NCBI RefSeq assembly: GCF_022668875.1 | Contig: NZ_JAKGCR010000002.1 | Span: 186,001 to 250,000 of the forward strand | Length of the DNA: 64,000 bases | From: Domibacillus sp. PGB-M46 | GTDB taxonomy: Bacteria > Bacillota > Bacilli > Bacillales > Domibacillaceae | Direction of reading: 5' to 3' | Shown: positions 53,726 to 62,064 of the stretch, piece by piece | Position numbering within the stretch: position 1 is the stretch's first letter | Layout of the letters: every line of letters starts with the position of its first letter | Notes under the pieces: model-generated | Databases searched by the model: none | What the model was told of the DNA's origin: nothing | Seen by the model: only the letters and a program-made list of their open reading frames with translations | Translations under genes and position numbers: made by a program

Positions 53726-54661
53726 TTATGAACAGGAGAGAATGCGTCTGGAAAAAGTACTTTTTCTTGCAATGCAGCGGTCTTGAATAGCAAAACCTGC
53801 TTTCTCAACCATTTCTTCAATCGGATCAATCGACACGACAACGAGCCTGTCGGCAATGCGCCGTGCATGCGTTAAAATAGACTGCAGCTCATCAGGCGTT
53901 GCATGTGTATACAGATTATATGGCATATCAATAATCGCTACGTCATAATGCTCTTCTACTTCTTCAATCGGTCCGAGTGTGACACAGCCTTCGAGGCCAA
54001 AGTAAGCCAGGTTTTCACGCGAGCCTCCGACAACAAGCGGATTGATATCACGCCCCTCAATGTCCATCCCCATTGATAAAGCTTCCACTAAAACAGTCCC
54101 AATCCCGCAGCATGGATCGACAGCCCGAATGCCTTCCGGCTCTGGTACAGCAATATTCGCCATGACCCGGGCATCCCGGGCACTGAGCGCTGTTGAATAT
54201 TCACGCGGCTTTTGAATATGCTTCATCCATACACGCTTGTTTTTCTCATAACGCCCCAGATACCAGCGTCCGCCGCAAGCCACAAGGCCAAAAAGGTGAT
54301 CCGGATTTTTCAAGTCCGCTTCTCCAATAATTTCCCAGCCAATGGCCCGTTCAATTTCCAGCCGTTCCTGATATTCCACCTTTTTTTCAGGCGGAAGGTC
54401 GTTCGTTTTTACAAAAATCGCTTTAAAAGTTTCACTTCCTATATCGATGCTGCCAGCTTTTTGAACGATGTCAGCCACCGAATCTGCCTCAAGAAGCACT
54501 TCTACTTTTTCCCGTATAAACGGGCTTCGATTTACATCCAGATCGACACTGCTTTTCACTACCGGCCCGGAGGCAGACGAACCGAAAAAAGCGCGCAGCT
54601 CCATTTCAGCCAGTTCTTCGTCTTCCTCACTATAATTCACTGTATAAATAAATTCGTTCAC
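53726..54661 (-). CDS. TRM11-like RNA methyltransferase
   Basis: 311 residues. N-terminal region resembles THUMP-containing or TRM11 substrate-binding domains; the C-terminal Rossmann methylase has SAM motif VDPCCGIGTVLVEAL, GRDINPLVVGG and a catalytic DMPYNLY in place of NPPY. N2-guanine methylation of tRNA is the likely activity. GTG at 54661 follows GAAGG; the frame opens at 54694. Confidence 0.82.
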   Translation of the reverse strand: MNEFIYTVNYSEEDEELAEMELRAFFGSSASGPVVKSSVDLDVNRSPFIREKVEVLLEADSVADIVQKAGSIDIGSETFKAIFVKTNDLPPEKKVEYQERLEIERAIGWEIIGEADLKNPDHLFGLVACGGRWYLGRYEKNKRVWMKHIQKPREYSTALSARDARVMANIAVPEPEGIRAVDPCCGIGTVLVEALSMGMDIEGRDINPLVVGGSRENLAYFGLEGCVTLGPIEEVEEHYDVAIIDMPYNLYTHATPDELQSILTHARRIADRLVVVSIDPIEEMVEKAGFAIQDRCIARKSTFSRRILSCS

Positions 54662-54741
54662 ATTGATCCTTCTTTCTATTATCCTCTGCTTCATTTATTT
54701 TGACATACTTTTCTCCATCCAGCTCCTTTTTTTCATGGAAA

Positions 54742-54784
54742 ATAAAAAACCCTGACGATTATTCGAAATCGTCAGGGTTTTTAT
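54742..54784. terminator. Terminator overlapping the end of the 45-residue gene
   Basis: AAAACCCTGACGAT and ATCGTCAGGGTTTTT arms; bidirectional. Confidence 0.85.
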
Positions 54785-54899
54785 CTTCAGGACGCTTTTC
54801 CTTTTTATCCTGTGCGCGCTGCGGTTCGATATCTTCACCGCGCTCTTTCTTTCGTTGCTGCTCTATCGAGTCATTGGACTGTTTGTTTTCTTCTGTCAT
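54759..54899 (-). CDS. Small, highly charged disordered protein
   Basis: 46 residues, nearly all Glu, Lys, Asp, Gln and Arg, no hydrophobic core. ATG at 54899 sits behind AAAGGAGG. The 3' end lies inside the terminator hairpin. Not recognised; composition resembles small stress- or spore-associated proteins. Confidence 0.65.
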   Translation of the reverse strand: MTEENKQSNDSIEQQRKKERGEDIEPQRAQDKKEKRPEDKNPDDFE

Positions 54900-54998
54900 A
54901 TGAATGTGCCTCCTTTGATCTGTCTCTTTTACGTTATTTCCACATTTTCTTGAAAATAAACAAAGATTATAATCTGGCACCATGTAAAAGCAAAAGGA

Positions 54999-55175
54999 CT
55001 ACTTCTTTTTTAAGATACCTACCGTTCGCACCATTGATCCAATAAACATGACGAGTGCGCCTGCAACGAGCAGGATGAGAAACGTATTTTTTGGAATGAC
55101 GCCCACCGGGTAAAGAAGCCCGCTCAAAATAGCGATTAGTCCAATAACTGTTAATGCCCAGCCGAATTTAATCAT
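54999..55175 (-). CDS. Small two-span membrane protein
   Basis: 58 residues with two hydrophobic helices (GWALTVIGLIAILSGLLY and NTFLILLVAGALVMFIG) and a basic C-terminus (GILKKK). ATG at 55175 has CAGGTAAG upstream; ATG at 55235 would add 20 basic residues but its AGG is one base away. Function unknown. Confidence 0.68.
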   Translation of the reverse strand: MIKFGWALTVIGLIAILSGLLYPVGVIPKNTFLILLVAGALVMFIGSMVRTVGILKKK

Positions 55176-55295
55176 TATCTTACCTGCCTTAGCTGCTTTT
55201 TCTGCTAGTGTACCATACGCCCGATTGTATTTCATACCTAAAACCAGTACACTTATTCTACTATAACTATAATTAACGTAAAGGATGATCCAGAC

Positions 55296-56183
55296 GTGAA
55301 AAATTTCACTGCACTTGATTTCGAGACGGCGAACGCCAGCCGAAGCAGTGTTTGTTCAATTGGGCTGGCAAAAGTAGTCGATGGAGAAATAAAAAAAACG
55401 TACTATTCGCTTGTTAACCCGAAAGAGCGGTTTGACAGCCGGAATATCGCCGTGCATGGCATCCGGCCGGAAGATGTAGCGGACGCTCCCTCGTTTAGTG
55501 ATATTTTCGATGAAGTAATGGCTTTTATCGGGGATGATCCGATTGTGGCTCACTTTGCTCAATTCGACATTAGTGTCCTGCGCAGCACAGCTCAAAAACA
55601 TGGGCTGTCCCTGCCAAATAATCCATATTTCTGTTCCTGTATGCTGGCAAAATCTATGTTGAAGCTGCCTTCTAACAAATTGAATGTAGTAGCCGAGCGC
55701 TTTAACTTTACATTCAATCATCATAATGCGCTGGAAGATGCCGTTGCCTGTGCAGTCGTGGTAAACGGTATGATGGAACGCTACGCTTCGCTTGCTGCCT
55801 TTCTCCAGGAGGCGCAGTATGGATTCGGCTATATTCACGGCGATTCTTTTCGCAAAAAAAAGCCGGACAAGCGGGCTCCAGTTCAAAAGCCAAAAACGGA
55901 TTCTGTCGTACATCCTTTTGCGCAAAAAGCCATTTCATTTACCGGAACGCTTACGTCCATGAATCGGCAGGACGCCATCCAAATTGTCCAAAGCCTTGGT
56001 GCCAGCATTCATCCTACCGTTAAAAAAAACACTGATTATTTAATCGTCGGTGAATCCGATGCAAAAAAATATCGAAATGGGCAGCTTTCCGTCCAAATTC
56101 AAAGGGCAAAAAACTGGCAGTCAAAGGGCGGAGCCATCAAGCTCGTTTCTGAGCAAAAATTTTTCAAAGCAATCCGTTTATAA
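55296..56183 (+). CDS. DnaQ-like 3'-5' exonuclease with C-terminal BRCT domain
   Basis: 295 residues. DEDDh exonuclease (about 3-165): LDFETANASR, AHFAQFDISVL, and HHNALEDAVACA with the catalytic His/Asp; then a basic linker (about 180-205) and a BRCT domain (ISFTGTLTSMNRQDA, DYLIVGE). Related to the epsilon proofreading subunit but stand-alone. GTG start behind AAGGATG. Likely DNA repair or end trimming. Confidence 0.9.
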   Translation: MKNFTALDFETANASRSSVCSIGLAKVVDGEIKKTYYSLVNPKERFDSRNIAVHGIRPEDVADAPSFSDIFDEVMAFIGDDPIVAHFAQFDISVLRSTAQKHGLSLPNNPYFCSCMLAKSMLKLPSNKLNVVAERFNFTFNHHNALEDAVACAVVVNGMMERYASLAAFLQEAQYGFGYIHGDSFRKKKPDKRAPVQKPKTDSVVHPFAQKAISFTGTLTSMNRQDAIQIVQSLGASIHPTVKKNTDYLIVGESDAKKYRNGQLSVQIQRAKNWQSKGGAIKLVSEQKFFKAIRL

Positions 56184-56218
56184 AAAGAACGCACTTCTTA
56201 TTTGAGTGCGTTCTTTTT
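56181..56218. terminator. Bidirectional terminator between exonuclease and membrane protein
   Basis: AAAAAGAACGCACT and AGTGCGTTCTTTTT arms. Confidence 0.85.
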
Positions 56219-56749
56219 GCTCTGTTTTGGCCAAATGAAATAGCTGGCTGTTATGACAAGATCGATCCCTAATATGAGCGTCCAAATGCGCAAAATCTGC
56301 CAGAGTGCTTCTGTTCGTTCTCCCCCTCCAACCAGCAGGACAATGCCGTACAGCAGCCCGGCCCCAATTACGTAAGCAAAAACATGGCGTACAGCGTTTT
56401 TTAAATCCTGCTTAGCAAAAGCAAATCCTGTTTTCGACACCGGCTTGCTGCCCTCTTTCAGCACATAGTGGCGAAATGTCTCATCAGCCCATCTGACCAT
56501 GCTTTTCCCATAAGCAACGGAAACACCGATATAAACGGCCGCAATGCCATGAGCTATGCTGGCCGATGCTCCTCTCTGAATATCTGTTACTGTAAATGCC
56601 AGCAGCAGCAAGTCTATTATGGGGGTAAGTGCTAAAAAAAGCAGACCCGCTTTTTCTTTTTGAAATACATATCTTATCGTTAAACCCACTCCGATAACCA
56701 CCCAAAATGCTGCTTCGCACGCAATAATAAGCCAGGCAATGGTATCCAT
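56198..56749 (-). CDS. Multi-span membrane protein of unknown function
   Basis: 183 residues, about five hydrophobic helices (two at the N-terminus, one near 62-80, two at the C-terminus). GAGGAGG precedes the ATG. Divergent from a TetR gene with shared palindromic sites, so probably its target. Efflux is possible but the protein lacks known transporter motifs. Confidence 0.78.
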   Translation of the reverse strand: MDTIAWLIIACEAAFWVVIGVGLTIRYVFQKEKAGLLFLALTPIIDLLLLAFTVTDIQRGASASIAHGIAAVYIGVSVAYGKSMVRWADETFRHYVLKEGSKPVSKTGFAFAKQDLKNAVRHVFAYVIGAGLLYGIVLLVGGGERTEALWQILRIWTLILGIDLVITASYFIWPKQSKKNALK

Positions 56750-56770
56750 CTTTTCCTCCTCTTTTAAATG

Positions 56771-56861
56771 ATACAGTTGTATTATTTAAAAGATAACACA
56801 TTTTTTTATTAAATACAATCGTATTAAAAAAATGGTTTCTTGCCCTCTTTTTTGTTACAAT
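56771..56861. promoter_or_regulatory. Divergent promoter region with two TetR-type palindromes
   Basis: ATACAGTTGTAT (56771-56782) and AATACAATCGTATT (56812-56825) share the ATACA..GTAT pattern. The -10 TACAAT at 56856-56861 reads into the TetR gene and ends six bases before its ATG. Confidence 0.55.
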
Positions 56862-56867
56862 CGGTAT

Positions 56868-57467
56868 ATGCCAAAAATCGTCGATCACGAAAAGCGAAAA
56901 AAACAAATTGCCGAAGCAACCTGGACTATTATTGTAAAAAAGGGAATAGAAGGGGCGACCGTTCGTGCCATTGCTGCTGAAGCCGGCGTTTCTCTCGGCT
57001 CGCTCCGTCATTATTTTTCCTCCCAGGAGGAACTGCTCCTATACGCGATGGATCTCGTTAAAGAGCGGGTATCTATCCGGATTAACCGCCTTTTGCAATC
57101 AGAGGATTCTCCAGAACAAATTAGTATTCGCATCTTGCTTGAGCTTATTCCATACGATGCTGAAAGCCAGACAGAAATGTCTGTCTGGTTTCACTTTGTC
57201 ATGAACAGCCTGCCGCATGCCCGGGAAGAGGAGGATGGTATACGTGAAGGGATCGAGCGGATTATGACAGGACTGTTCGAGGGCGGATTGCTGAAAAAAG
57301 AAGTGGATGTAAACCTGGAAATCGAACGGCTTTATGCTCTAGTGGATGGTCTTGCCCTTCATGTGATGCTTCACCCTAAGCGGCTGTCAAAGGAGAAAAT
57401 AAAAAAGGTGATTGTTCATCATATGAACACACTATTTCACCAGCCCGTCGAAGAAGCAAACATATAA
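56868..57467 (+). CDS. TetR-family regulator (PksA/BetI-like)
   Basis: 199 residues. MPKIVDHEKRKKQIAEA then GATVRAIAAEAGVSLGSLRH and YFSSQEELLLY form the DNA-binding domain; helical effector domain follows. ATG at 56868 is chosen from family alignment although it has no ribosome binding site; the -10 box suggests a leaderless message. Divergent from the membrane protein. Confidence 0.88.
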   Translation: MPKIVDHEKRKKQIAEATWTIIVKKGIEGATVRAIAAEAGVSLGSLRHYFSSQEELLLYAMDLVKERVSIRINRLLQSEDSPEQISIRILLELIPYDAESQTEMSVWFHFVMNSLPHAREEEDGIREGIERIMTGLFEGGLLKKEVDVNLEIERLYALVDGLALHVMLHPKRLSKEKIKKVIVHHMNTLFHQPVEEANI

Positions 57468-57516
57468 AAAAGAGCAGGGTTACAAACGGCTGATTTGTGA
57501 ACCCTGCTCTTTTTTC
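57465..57516. terminator. Bidirectional terminator between TetR and kinase genes
   Basis: AAAAAAGAGCAGGGTT and AACCCTGCTCTTTTTT arms. Confidence 0.9.
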
Positions 57517-57517
57517 T

Positions 57518-59311
57518 TTATGAAACCGGCAGAGTCACACAAAATGTCGTGCCGGCTTTTGAGGTGGACATTAATTCGATCGTTCCGCCGTGGCTTTCCA
57601 CCATTCGCTGGACAAGCGGCAGTCCAAGCCCTGTCCCGTCTTCTTTAGAGGTTGAAAAAGGATCAAAAAGCGTTTTTCGCATCCCGTCGTCTATTCCTGT
57701 ACCCGTATCTTGCAAGTAAATGCGGTACCAGCCTTTTTCAATCGTTGATTGAATGGAAATATGGCCTTTTTCCTCTATCGCTTCTATACTATTGCGTATC
57801 AAATTATGAAAAATCTGCTTCATTTGATTAGGATCCACCTGCAGAAGATGCGGATCCAGTGAAAAAGTAAACTCAATATCTTTTTGCAGTGACTGTGTGA
57901 TAAGCGGAAGGATATCCTGGATTAAATCTTCTATTTTGACTTCTTTTAATCTCGGGGCCTCTGGCTTCGACATCAGCAGCATATCTTCAATAATCGTATT
58001 AATCCGGTCCAGCTCTTTTAAAAGAAGGGGCAGATAATACTGCTCTTTTTCTTCTCTGGAGAAAGAGTGATCCATTAAAGAAAGAAAGCCTTGAATAACA
58101 GCAAGTGGATTTCGTATTTCATGGGCAGCACCAGCTGCCATTTCACCTACCACTGCCAGTTTTTCCGACTGCTGCATCCGCCGTTCAAGCTCGCTCATTT
58201 TTGTAAAATCGATAAAATAAAAAATGCGGCCAATTCTCTCTTTCCGTTTATTTACTAATTCGGCTTGAGACACAAGCAGCTGATAAGATTGTTTACCAGT
58301 CACAAAAGGAATTTTTTCATTTTGGCAAATGCACTTATCTTTTAATATTCCCCAGAACTTTTTGTTTTTGTGATCTGTTTGAGCTAAATGCTGTACGGTG
58401 TCTTCTCCTGCCTCCAATAAGTGCTTGGCAAACGTATTTAAAGAAAAGGCGTCCATCTTATCGTCACTGGTTATAATTCCAACAGGCAATGAATTTAAAA
58501 TTTGTTCCTGATAAATTTTGCCCTCTGTAATGGTATGAAACGATTCTTTTAAACTGGCAGACATTTTATTAATAGAGTCGGCAATCCGTTTCAGCTCTTC
58601 CTGCTCCACTTCTGTCACTGTCAAGCCGTAGCGGCCGCCTGCAATTTGATCTACACTTTTAACCATTTTTTCGATTGGTTTTGTCAGCCCCTTGCTGATC
58701 CAGTGTGACCCATAAATCGACATGATCAATGCAGCCGTTGTCAGAAATAATAAAATTACGAGAGCCGCTTCAATAATTCCTGAAAACTGGTCTGCCTGCC
58801 CGCTTAGCGAAGAGAGTGTCTCTGTTTCTTTTTCTCTAAGGCTCAATTTTAAACGATCCAGCTCCGGAAGGTATCGCTCCGTTACATACACTGCTGCTTC
58901 ATCAGTATTACCATTAAGTAAAAGCCCCTGGACATTGTTTTCGATTAAAAAGTCTAAACGGTCGATATCCCGGCTAAACGACTCAAGTGCCGGCGGAATC
59001 ATGACCTTCTTGTTCCCGGGCAACTGGGCAGCTTTTTTGTCCTGTTCCTTGTATACTTCTACAAGCGTATCATTGAGACCGCCGGATAGATAACTTTCGA
59101 CGATATACTTTTTAACATTAAGATCTTCCTGCCAGTAAGAAATCCAAACCATTTCAGGGATATCGTTTTTATTAATCTGCTGACCAACGCTTTGAACGTC
59201 TTCAATAGACCGTACAAAAACAAGTGAAAACCCGCTTAATAAGAGGGTATTGACTAACAGTACGGTTAAGATTTTGTGACGGAAAGACATATGAAGAAAT
59301 TGTTTTTTCAT
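57518..59311 (-). CDS. Sensor histidine kinase with large extracytoplasmic loop, HAMP and PAS
   Basis: 597 residues. TM1 about 12-34, an extracytoplasmic helical region about 35-180, TM2 about 182-205, HAMP (about 207-260), PAS (about 265-375), HisKA with GAAHEIRNPLAVIQGF, and HATPase (NLIRNSIEAI, DTGTGIDDG, GTGLGLPLV). Resembles sporulation kinases. No response regulator gene is adjacent; the upstream gene, 18 bases away, encodes a Med-like binding protein. Confidence 0.9.
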   Translation of the reverse strand: MKKQFLHMSFRHKILTVLLVNTLLLSGFSLVFVRSIEDVQSVGQQINKNDIPEMVWISYWQEDLNVKKYIVESYLSGGLNDTLVEVYKEQDKKAAQLPGNKKVMIPPALESFSRDIDRLDFLIENNVQGLLLNGNTDEAAVYVTERYLPELDRLKLSLREKETETLSSLSGQADQFSGIIEAALVILLFLTTAALIMSIYGSHWISKGLTKPIEKMVKSVDQIAGGRYGLTVTEVEQEELKRIADSINKMSASLKESFHTITEGKIYQEQILNSLPVGIITSDDKMDAFSLNTFAKHLLEAGEDTVQHLAQTDHKNKKFWGILKDKCICQNEKIPFVTGKQSYQLLVSQAELVNKRKERIGRIFYFIDFTKMSELERRMQQSEKLAVVGEMAAGAAHEIRNPLAVIQGFLSLMDHSFSREEKEQYYLPLLLKELDRINTIIEDMLLMSKPEAPRLKEVKIEDLIQDILPLITQSLQKDIEFTFSLDPHLLQVDPNQMKQIFHNLIRNSIEAIEEKGHISIQSTIEKGWYRIYLQDTGTGIDDGMRKTLFDPFSTSKEDGTGLGLPLVQRMVESHGGTIELMSTSKAGTTFCVTLPVS

Positions 59312-59329
59312 AACCTGCTTCCTTTTGCA

Positions 59330-60310
59330 TCAGTTCAACTTATCCGTTTCCTCTTGAATCCGCTGCTTTTCTTTTTCTGTATACATGGGGCCAAGCGGCG
59401 CAAGGGAATACACACCGTCCTCATTGGTTAACATGGCAATCCCGCCGGGCATCCCTTCCCGGCTGAAATAATCATCCATGATGGCCTTGTAAACTTGTGG
59501 TATATCGTTCACCACACTGGTTAAGACAACCTCTTTTCCCATGTAAGACTGATCATCCATATAGCCGATTACGTAAACTCCCCGCTTCATTGCATAATCA
59601 ATGACTGCCCGGTTAAACTCATTCCCTCTAGAGTAAAGAACGTCCACTCCATCGTCAATCATTTCTTTGGCTATTTGAACGGCTTTTGTCCCATCTTCCC
59701 AATCACCCACGACCTTATAGTAAAACTCCGCCTGTGGAGCCGCTTTTTTAAGCCCCTTTTCAAATCCAGGATGAAACAGCCGGTCTTCTACCGGATCGAT
59801 AAGGCCTATTTTACCCGTTTTTGTTTTCATAGCAGCGGCCAGAGCGGCGATTCGCTCAACATTAACCGAATTCTGCTTGTACATATAAGCAGTATGGTTC
59901 TTTTCTTTTGACTCACCATTTAAATTTGCAAACTGCACGTCCGGATAATCGGCGGCAGCTTTATCAAAAGGCAGGCTGTACTCACGTCCGTGGCCAATAA
60001 TGACTTTTGCCCCGCTTTTAACGGCCTGGTCAATAATTTTCCTCATTTGCGCCTCGGACCGTATCTCACTCACCAGCTTCGCCTCTACTGGAAACTCATC
60101 TTCTACTTGAAGCATCCCTTTGTAAGCAAGGCTGCTCCAGCTTTGGTCTTCTATGGCATCAGCTGTTAAAATATAAACTTTCACCTTTTTTTCTGTTTGG
60201 ACAGCTGTTTCCTTCTGTACAATCTCTTCTGCTTTTAAACTAACCATAACCAGGATCGCGACAGCTGCAGTCAAAGCTGCCGCTAAAATGAGCCTTCCCC
60301 GTTCGACCAT
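59330..60310 (-). CDS. BMP-family (Med-like) extracytoplasmic binding protein
   Basis: 326 residues. N-terminal membrane segment (about 7-25) without a lipobox cysteine; periplasmic-binding fold with AYKGMLQVEDEF, VIIGHGREYSLPF, DGVDVLYSRGNEFNRAVI and YVIGYMDDQSYMG. Similar to B. subtilis Med, which acts on comK expression, and to nucleoside-binding BMP lipoproteins. No ABC transporter genes adjoin; instead it forms a unit with the histidine kinase. A sensing partner role is inferred. Confidence 0.85.
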   Translation of the reverse strand: MVERGRLILAAALTAAVAILVMVSLKAEEIVQKETAVQTEKKVKVYILTADAIEDQSWSSLAYKGMLQVEDEFPVEAKLVSEIRSEAQMRKIIDQAVKSGAKVIIGHGREYSLPFDKAAADYPDVQFANLNGESKEKNHTAYMYKQNSVNVERIAALAAAMKTKTGKIGLIDPVEDRLFHPGFEKGLKKAAPQAEFYYKVVGDWEDGTKAVQIAKEMIDDGVDVLYSRGNEFNRAVIDYAMKRGVYVIGYMDDQSYMGKEVVLTSVVNDIPQVYKAIMDDYFSREGMPGGIAMLTNEDGVYSLAPLGPMYTEKEKQRIQEETDKLN

Positions 60311-60496
60311 AAGTACTAAACACCTTCTAACCGGTTTATTTATCGAAAAGTATTATTTCTACTTTGATAGTAAATGATGAATCTGTAAAAATCGACATTT
60401 TTTCTTTGTGGAACCGCTTTATCGATTATTTTTTTAAGCTTTATCGTGATTAATTTTCAATGAAAGGATAGAACGAACCCGGCAAAATAAAAAAAA

Positions 60497-60575
60497 CGCC
60501 GTAATGGCGCTTTCAGGCTGTTGACAAACGCCTGCTTTCTTACGTTGTCTACACTCTTAAACACCATGCGGCGCC
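60497..60575 (-). repeat. Intergenic repeat element, copy C (short form)
   Basis: On the minus strand GTGTAGACAACG and CGTTTGTCAACAGC form inverted arms about 12 bases apart, followed by CTGAAAGCGCC-ATTAC-GGCGTTTTTTTT, a terminator. The TTTGTCWAC...CTGAA-hairpin-T-run order matches the ends of copies A and B, but the 200-base interior is missing. Confidence 0.6.
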
Positions 60576-60581
60576 TTTTTG

Positions 60582-60887
60582 TTAATGGTGATGGTGGTGC
60601 CCGCCTTTTGATGAGTTCGTTACAACAAACCCTTCCTGCGGTACATAGAAGTACTGAACGAAAATTCCATCAAGAAACTCTTCACGGCTGTCGAGGATAA
60701 TATCAATATCTTTATCAGTGTGAACGACTACATCATGCTCTTTTGGCGTATCGAGCGTAATTGCATAATGCGCGTGATTACCGTGATGTTCCGTGACTGC
60801 AACACGAATCATTTTTCCTTCCGCTTCAGGTGTATCAAGCATTTTTTTCAATGCTTTTGCAGCTTTTTGGTTGACCTTGCATCTCAT
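60582..60887 (-). CDS. HesB/IscA-like protein lacking the cysteine motif, with a natural penta-His end
   Basis: 101 residues. N-terminus KVNQKAAKALKKML and the VTEHHGNHAHYAITLD region fit the HesB/A-type fold; FVQYFYVPQEGFVVTNSSKG corresponds to the strand before the C-G-C end of IscA. In place of those cysteines the protein ends GGHHHHH. Only one Cys (residue 3) is present, so Fe-S scaffold chemistry of the usual kind is unlikely; binding of another metal through His is inferred. ATG at 60887 with AAGGAG upstream. Confidence 0.7.
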   Translation of the reverse strand: MRCKVNQKAAKALKKMLDTPEAEGKMIRVAVTEHHGNHAHYAITLDTPKEHDVVVHTDKDIDIILDSREEFLDGIFVQYFYVPQEGFVVTNSSKGGHHHHH

Positions 60888-61139
60888 TTTCTTTTTCTCC
60901 TTCCACTGTAAGGACTTCTTCCAGTGTAACGCTTCACAGCGGAGAATGCTAAAGTTCTGCTTTCTTCTTATTTCCTTTATTTTAACAACCAGCTTCACTG
61001 CCGCTCACAAGGAAGCCGGGTGCTGAATAAACTAAATCAACAACCCTTTGTACCCTCTTGCAAAAAATAAGCATACAGTTTTCGTAATGCGGCAGCTTCC
61101 ATGAAAACACCCCAGCTAAATGGCCAAAGGAGGATTCAC

Positions 61140-61883
61140 GTGAAGAAAGCGCCTATTATCGGCATCACCAGTTCATATGTCCGCCAAACGTTAAATTCAG
61201 AAGGAGTTTACGTTCATCATGATTACCATCGTGCTGTACTGAAAGCCGGAGGTATCCCCGTTATTCTGCCGTCTGTCCCCCCAAACACTATTCCTTACTA
61301 TCTTGATCTGTGTGATGGTTTTATTTTAAGCGGCGGGGAAGATGTGGATCCGATGTACTACGGCCAGGCTCCTCATGCAAAAATGGGTTCAGTGTTTGCA
61401 GAGCGCGATGAATTTGAGCTCGAGCTGACAGCTTTGCTTTTAAAGAAGAAGAAGCCGATTTTGGCCATTTGCCGTGGTCTGCAGGTATTAAATGTCGCAC
61501 TCGGCGGCACACTCTGGCAGGATGTTCCAAGCCAGGTGAGCAGCCACATTCAACATGCACAAACGTATCACCGCTCTCTTTCCATTCACGAGGTTACTCT
61601 CGTTCCCCATTCACAATTAGCCAAAATGATGGAAGCAGATAAAGTAAACGTTAATAGTCTTCATCATCAGGCTATCGACGCCTTAGGAAAAGGACTCTCA
61701 GTTGTCGGCCACAGTCCGGATCACTTAATTGAAGCGGTAGAGATGGACGGAGATGTTTTTGTAATCGGGGTACAGTGGCACCCTGAATCGATGGTGCCAG
61801 GGAGCACGGAGATGAACCGTCTTTTTTCTTCTTTTATTTGTGCTGCCGCCCATGGCAATAAAGATAATGAACGAGGTGCATAA
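61140..61883 (+). CDS. Class I glutamine amidotransferase-like hydrolase (PuuD family)
   Basis: 247 residues. Cys nucleophile in ILAICRGLQVLNVALGG, His/Glu in GVQWHPESM, oxyanion region LSGGEDVDPMYYG. Family hydrolyses gamma-glutamyl-GABA or related gamma-glutamyl amides. GTG at 61140 lies seven bases after AAAGGAGG; the frame opens at 61101. No other polyamine genes are present, so the substrate is open. Confidence 0.9.
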   Translation: MKKAPIIGITSSYVRQTLNSEGVYVHHDYHRAVLKAGGIPVILPSVPPNTIPYYLDLCDGFILSGGEDVDPMYYGQAPHAKMGSVFAERDEFELELTALLLKKKKPILAICRGLQVLNVALGGTLWQDVPSQVSSHIQHAQTYHRSLSIHEVTLVPHSQLAKMMEADKVNVNSLHHQAIDALGKGLSVVGHSPDHLIEAVEMDGDVFVIGVQWHPESMVPGSTEMNRLFSSFICAAAHGNKDNERGA

Positions 61884-61932
61884 TAGCCTTTTAAATGCTT
61901 TGTGCCCTGCAGCAGGCACTACAGGCTTGGTT

Positions 61933-61970
61933 TAAAAAACGCCCGGACTTTTTCATCCGGGCGCTTTTCT
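61933..61970 (+). terminator. Terminator of the PuuD-like gene
   Basis: ACGCCCGGA and TCCGGGCGC arms with T-rich loop and TTTTCTTG tail. Confidence 0.75.
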
Positions 61971-62014
61971 TGTTTTAACTGTATCCTTTGTCTGATCCTT
62001 GAAATTTTTTGATT

Positions 62015-62041
62015 AAAGCCGGTTTGTTCTTTCACCGGCCA
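62015..62041 (-). terminator. Possible terminator of the GDPD gene
   Basis: GGCCGGTG and AACCGGCT arms followed by TTTAATC on the minus strand. Confidence 0.45.
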
Positions 62042-62064
62042 TCTCTCAAACGGCTGCCTTTACC

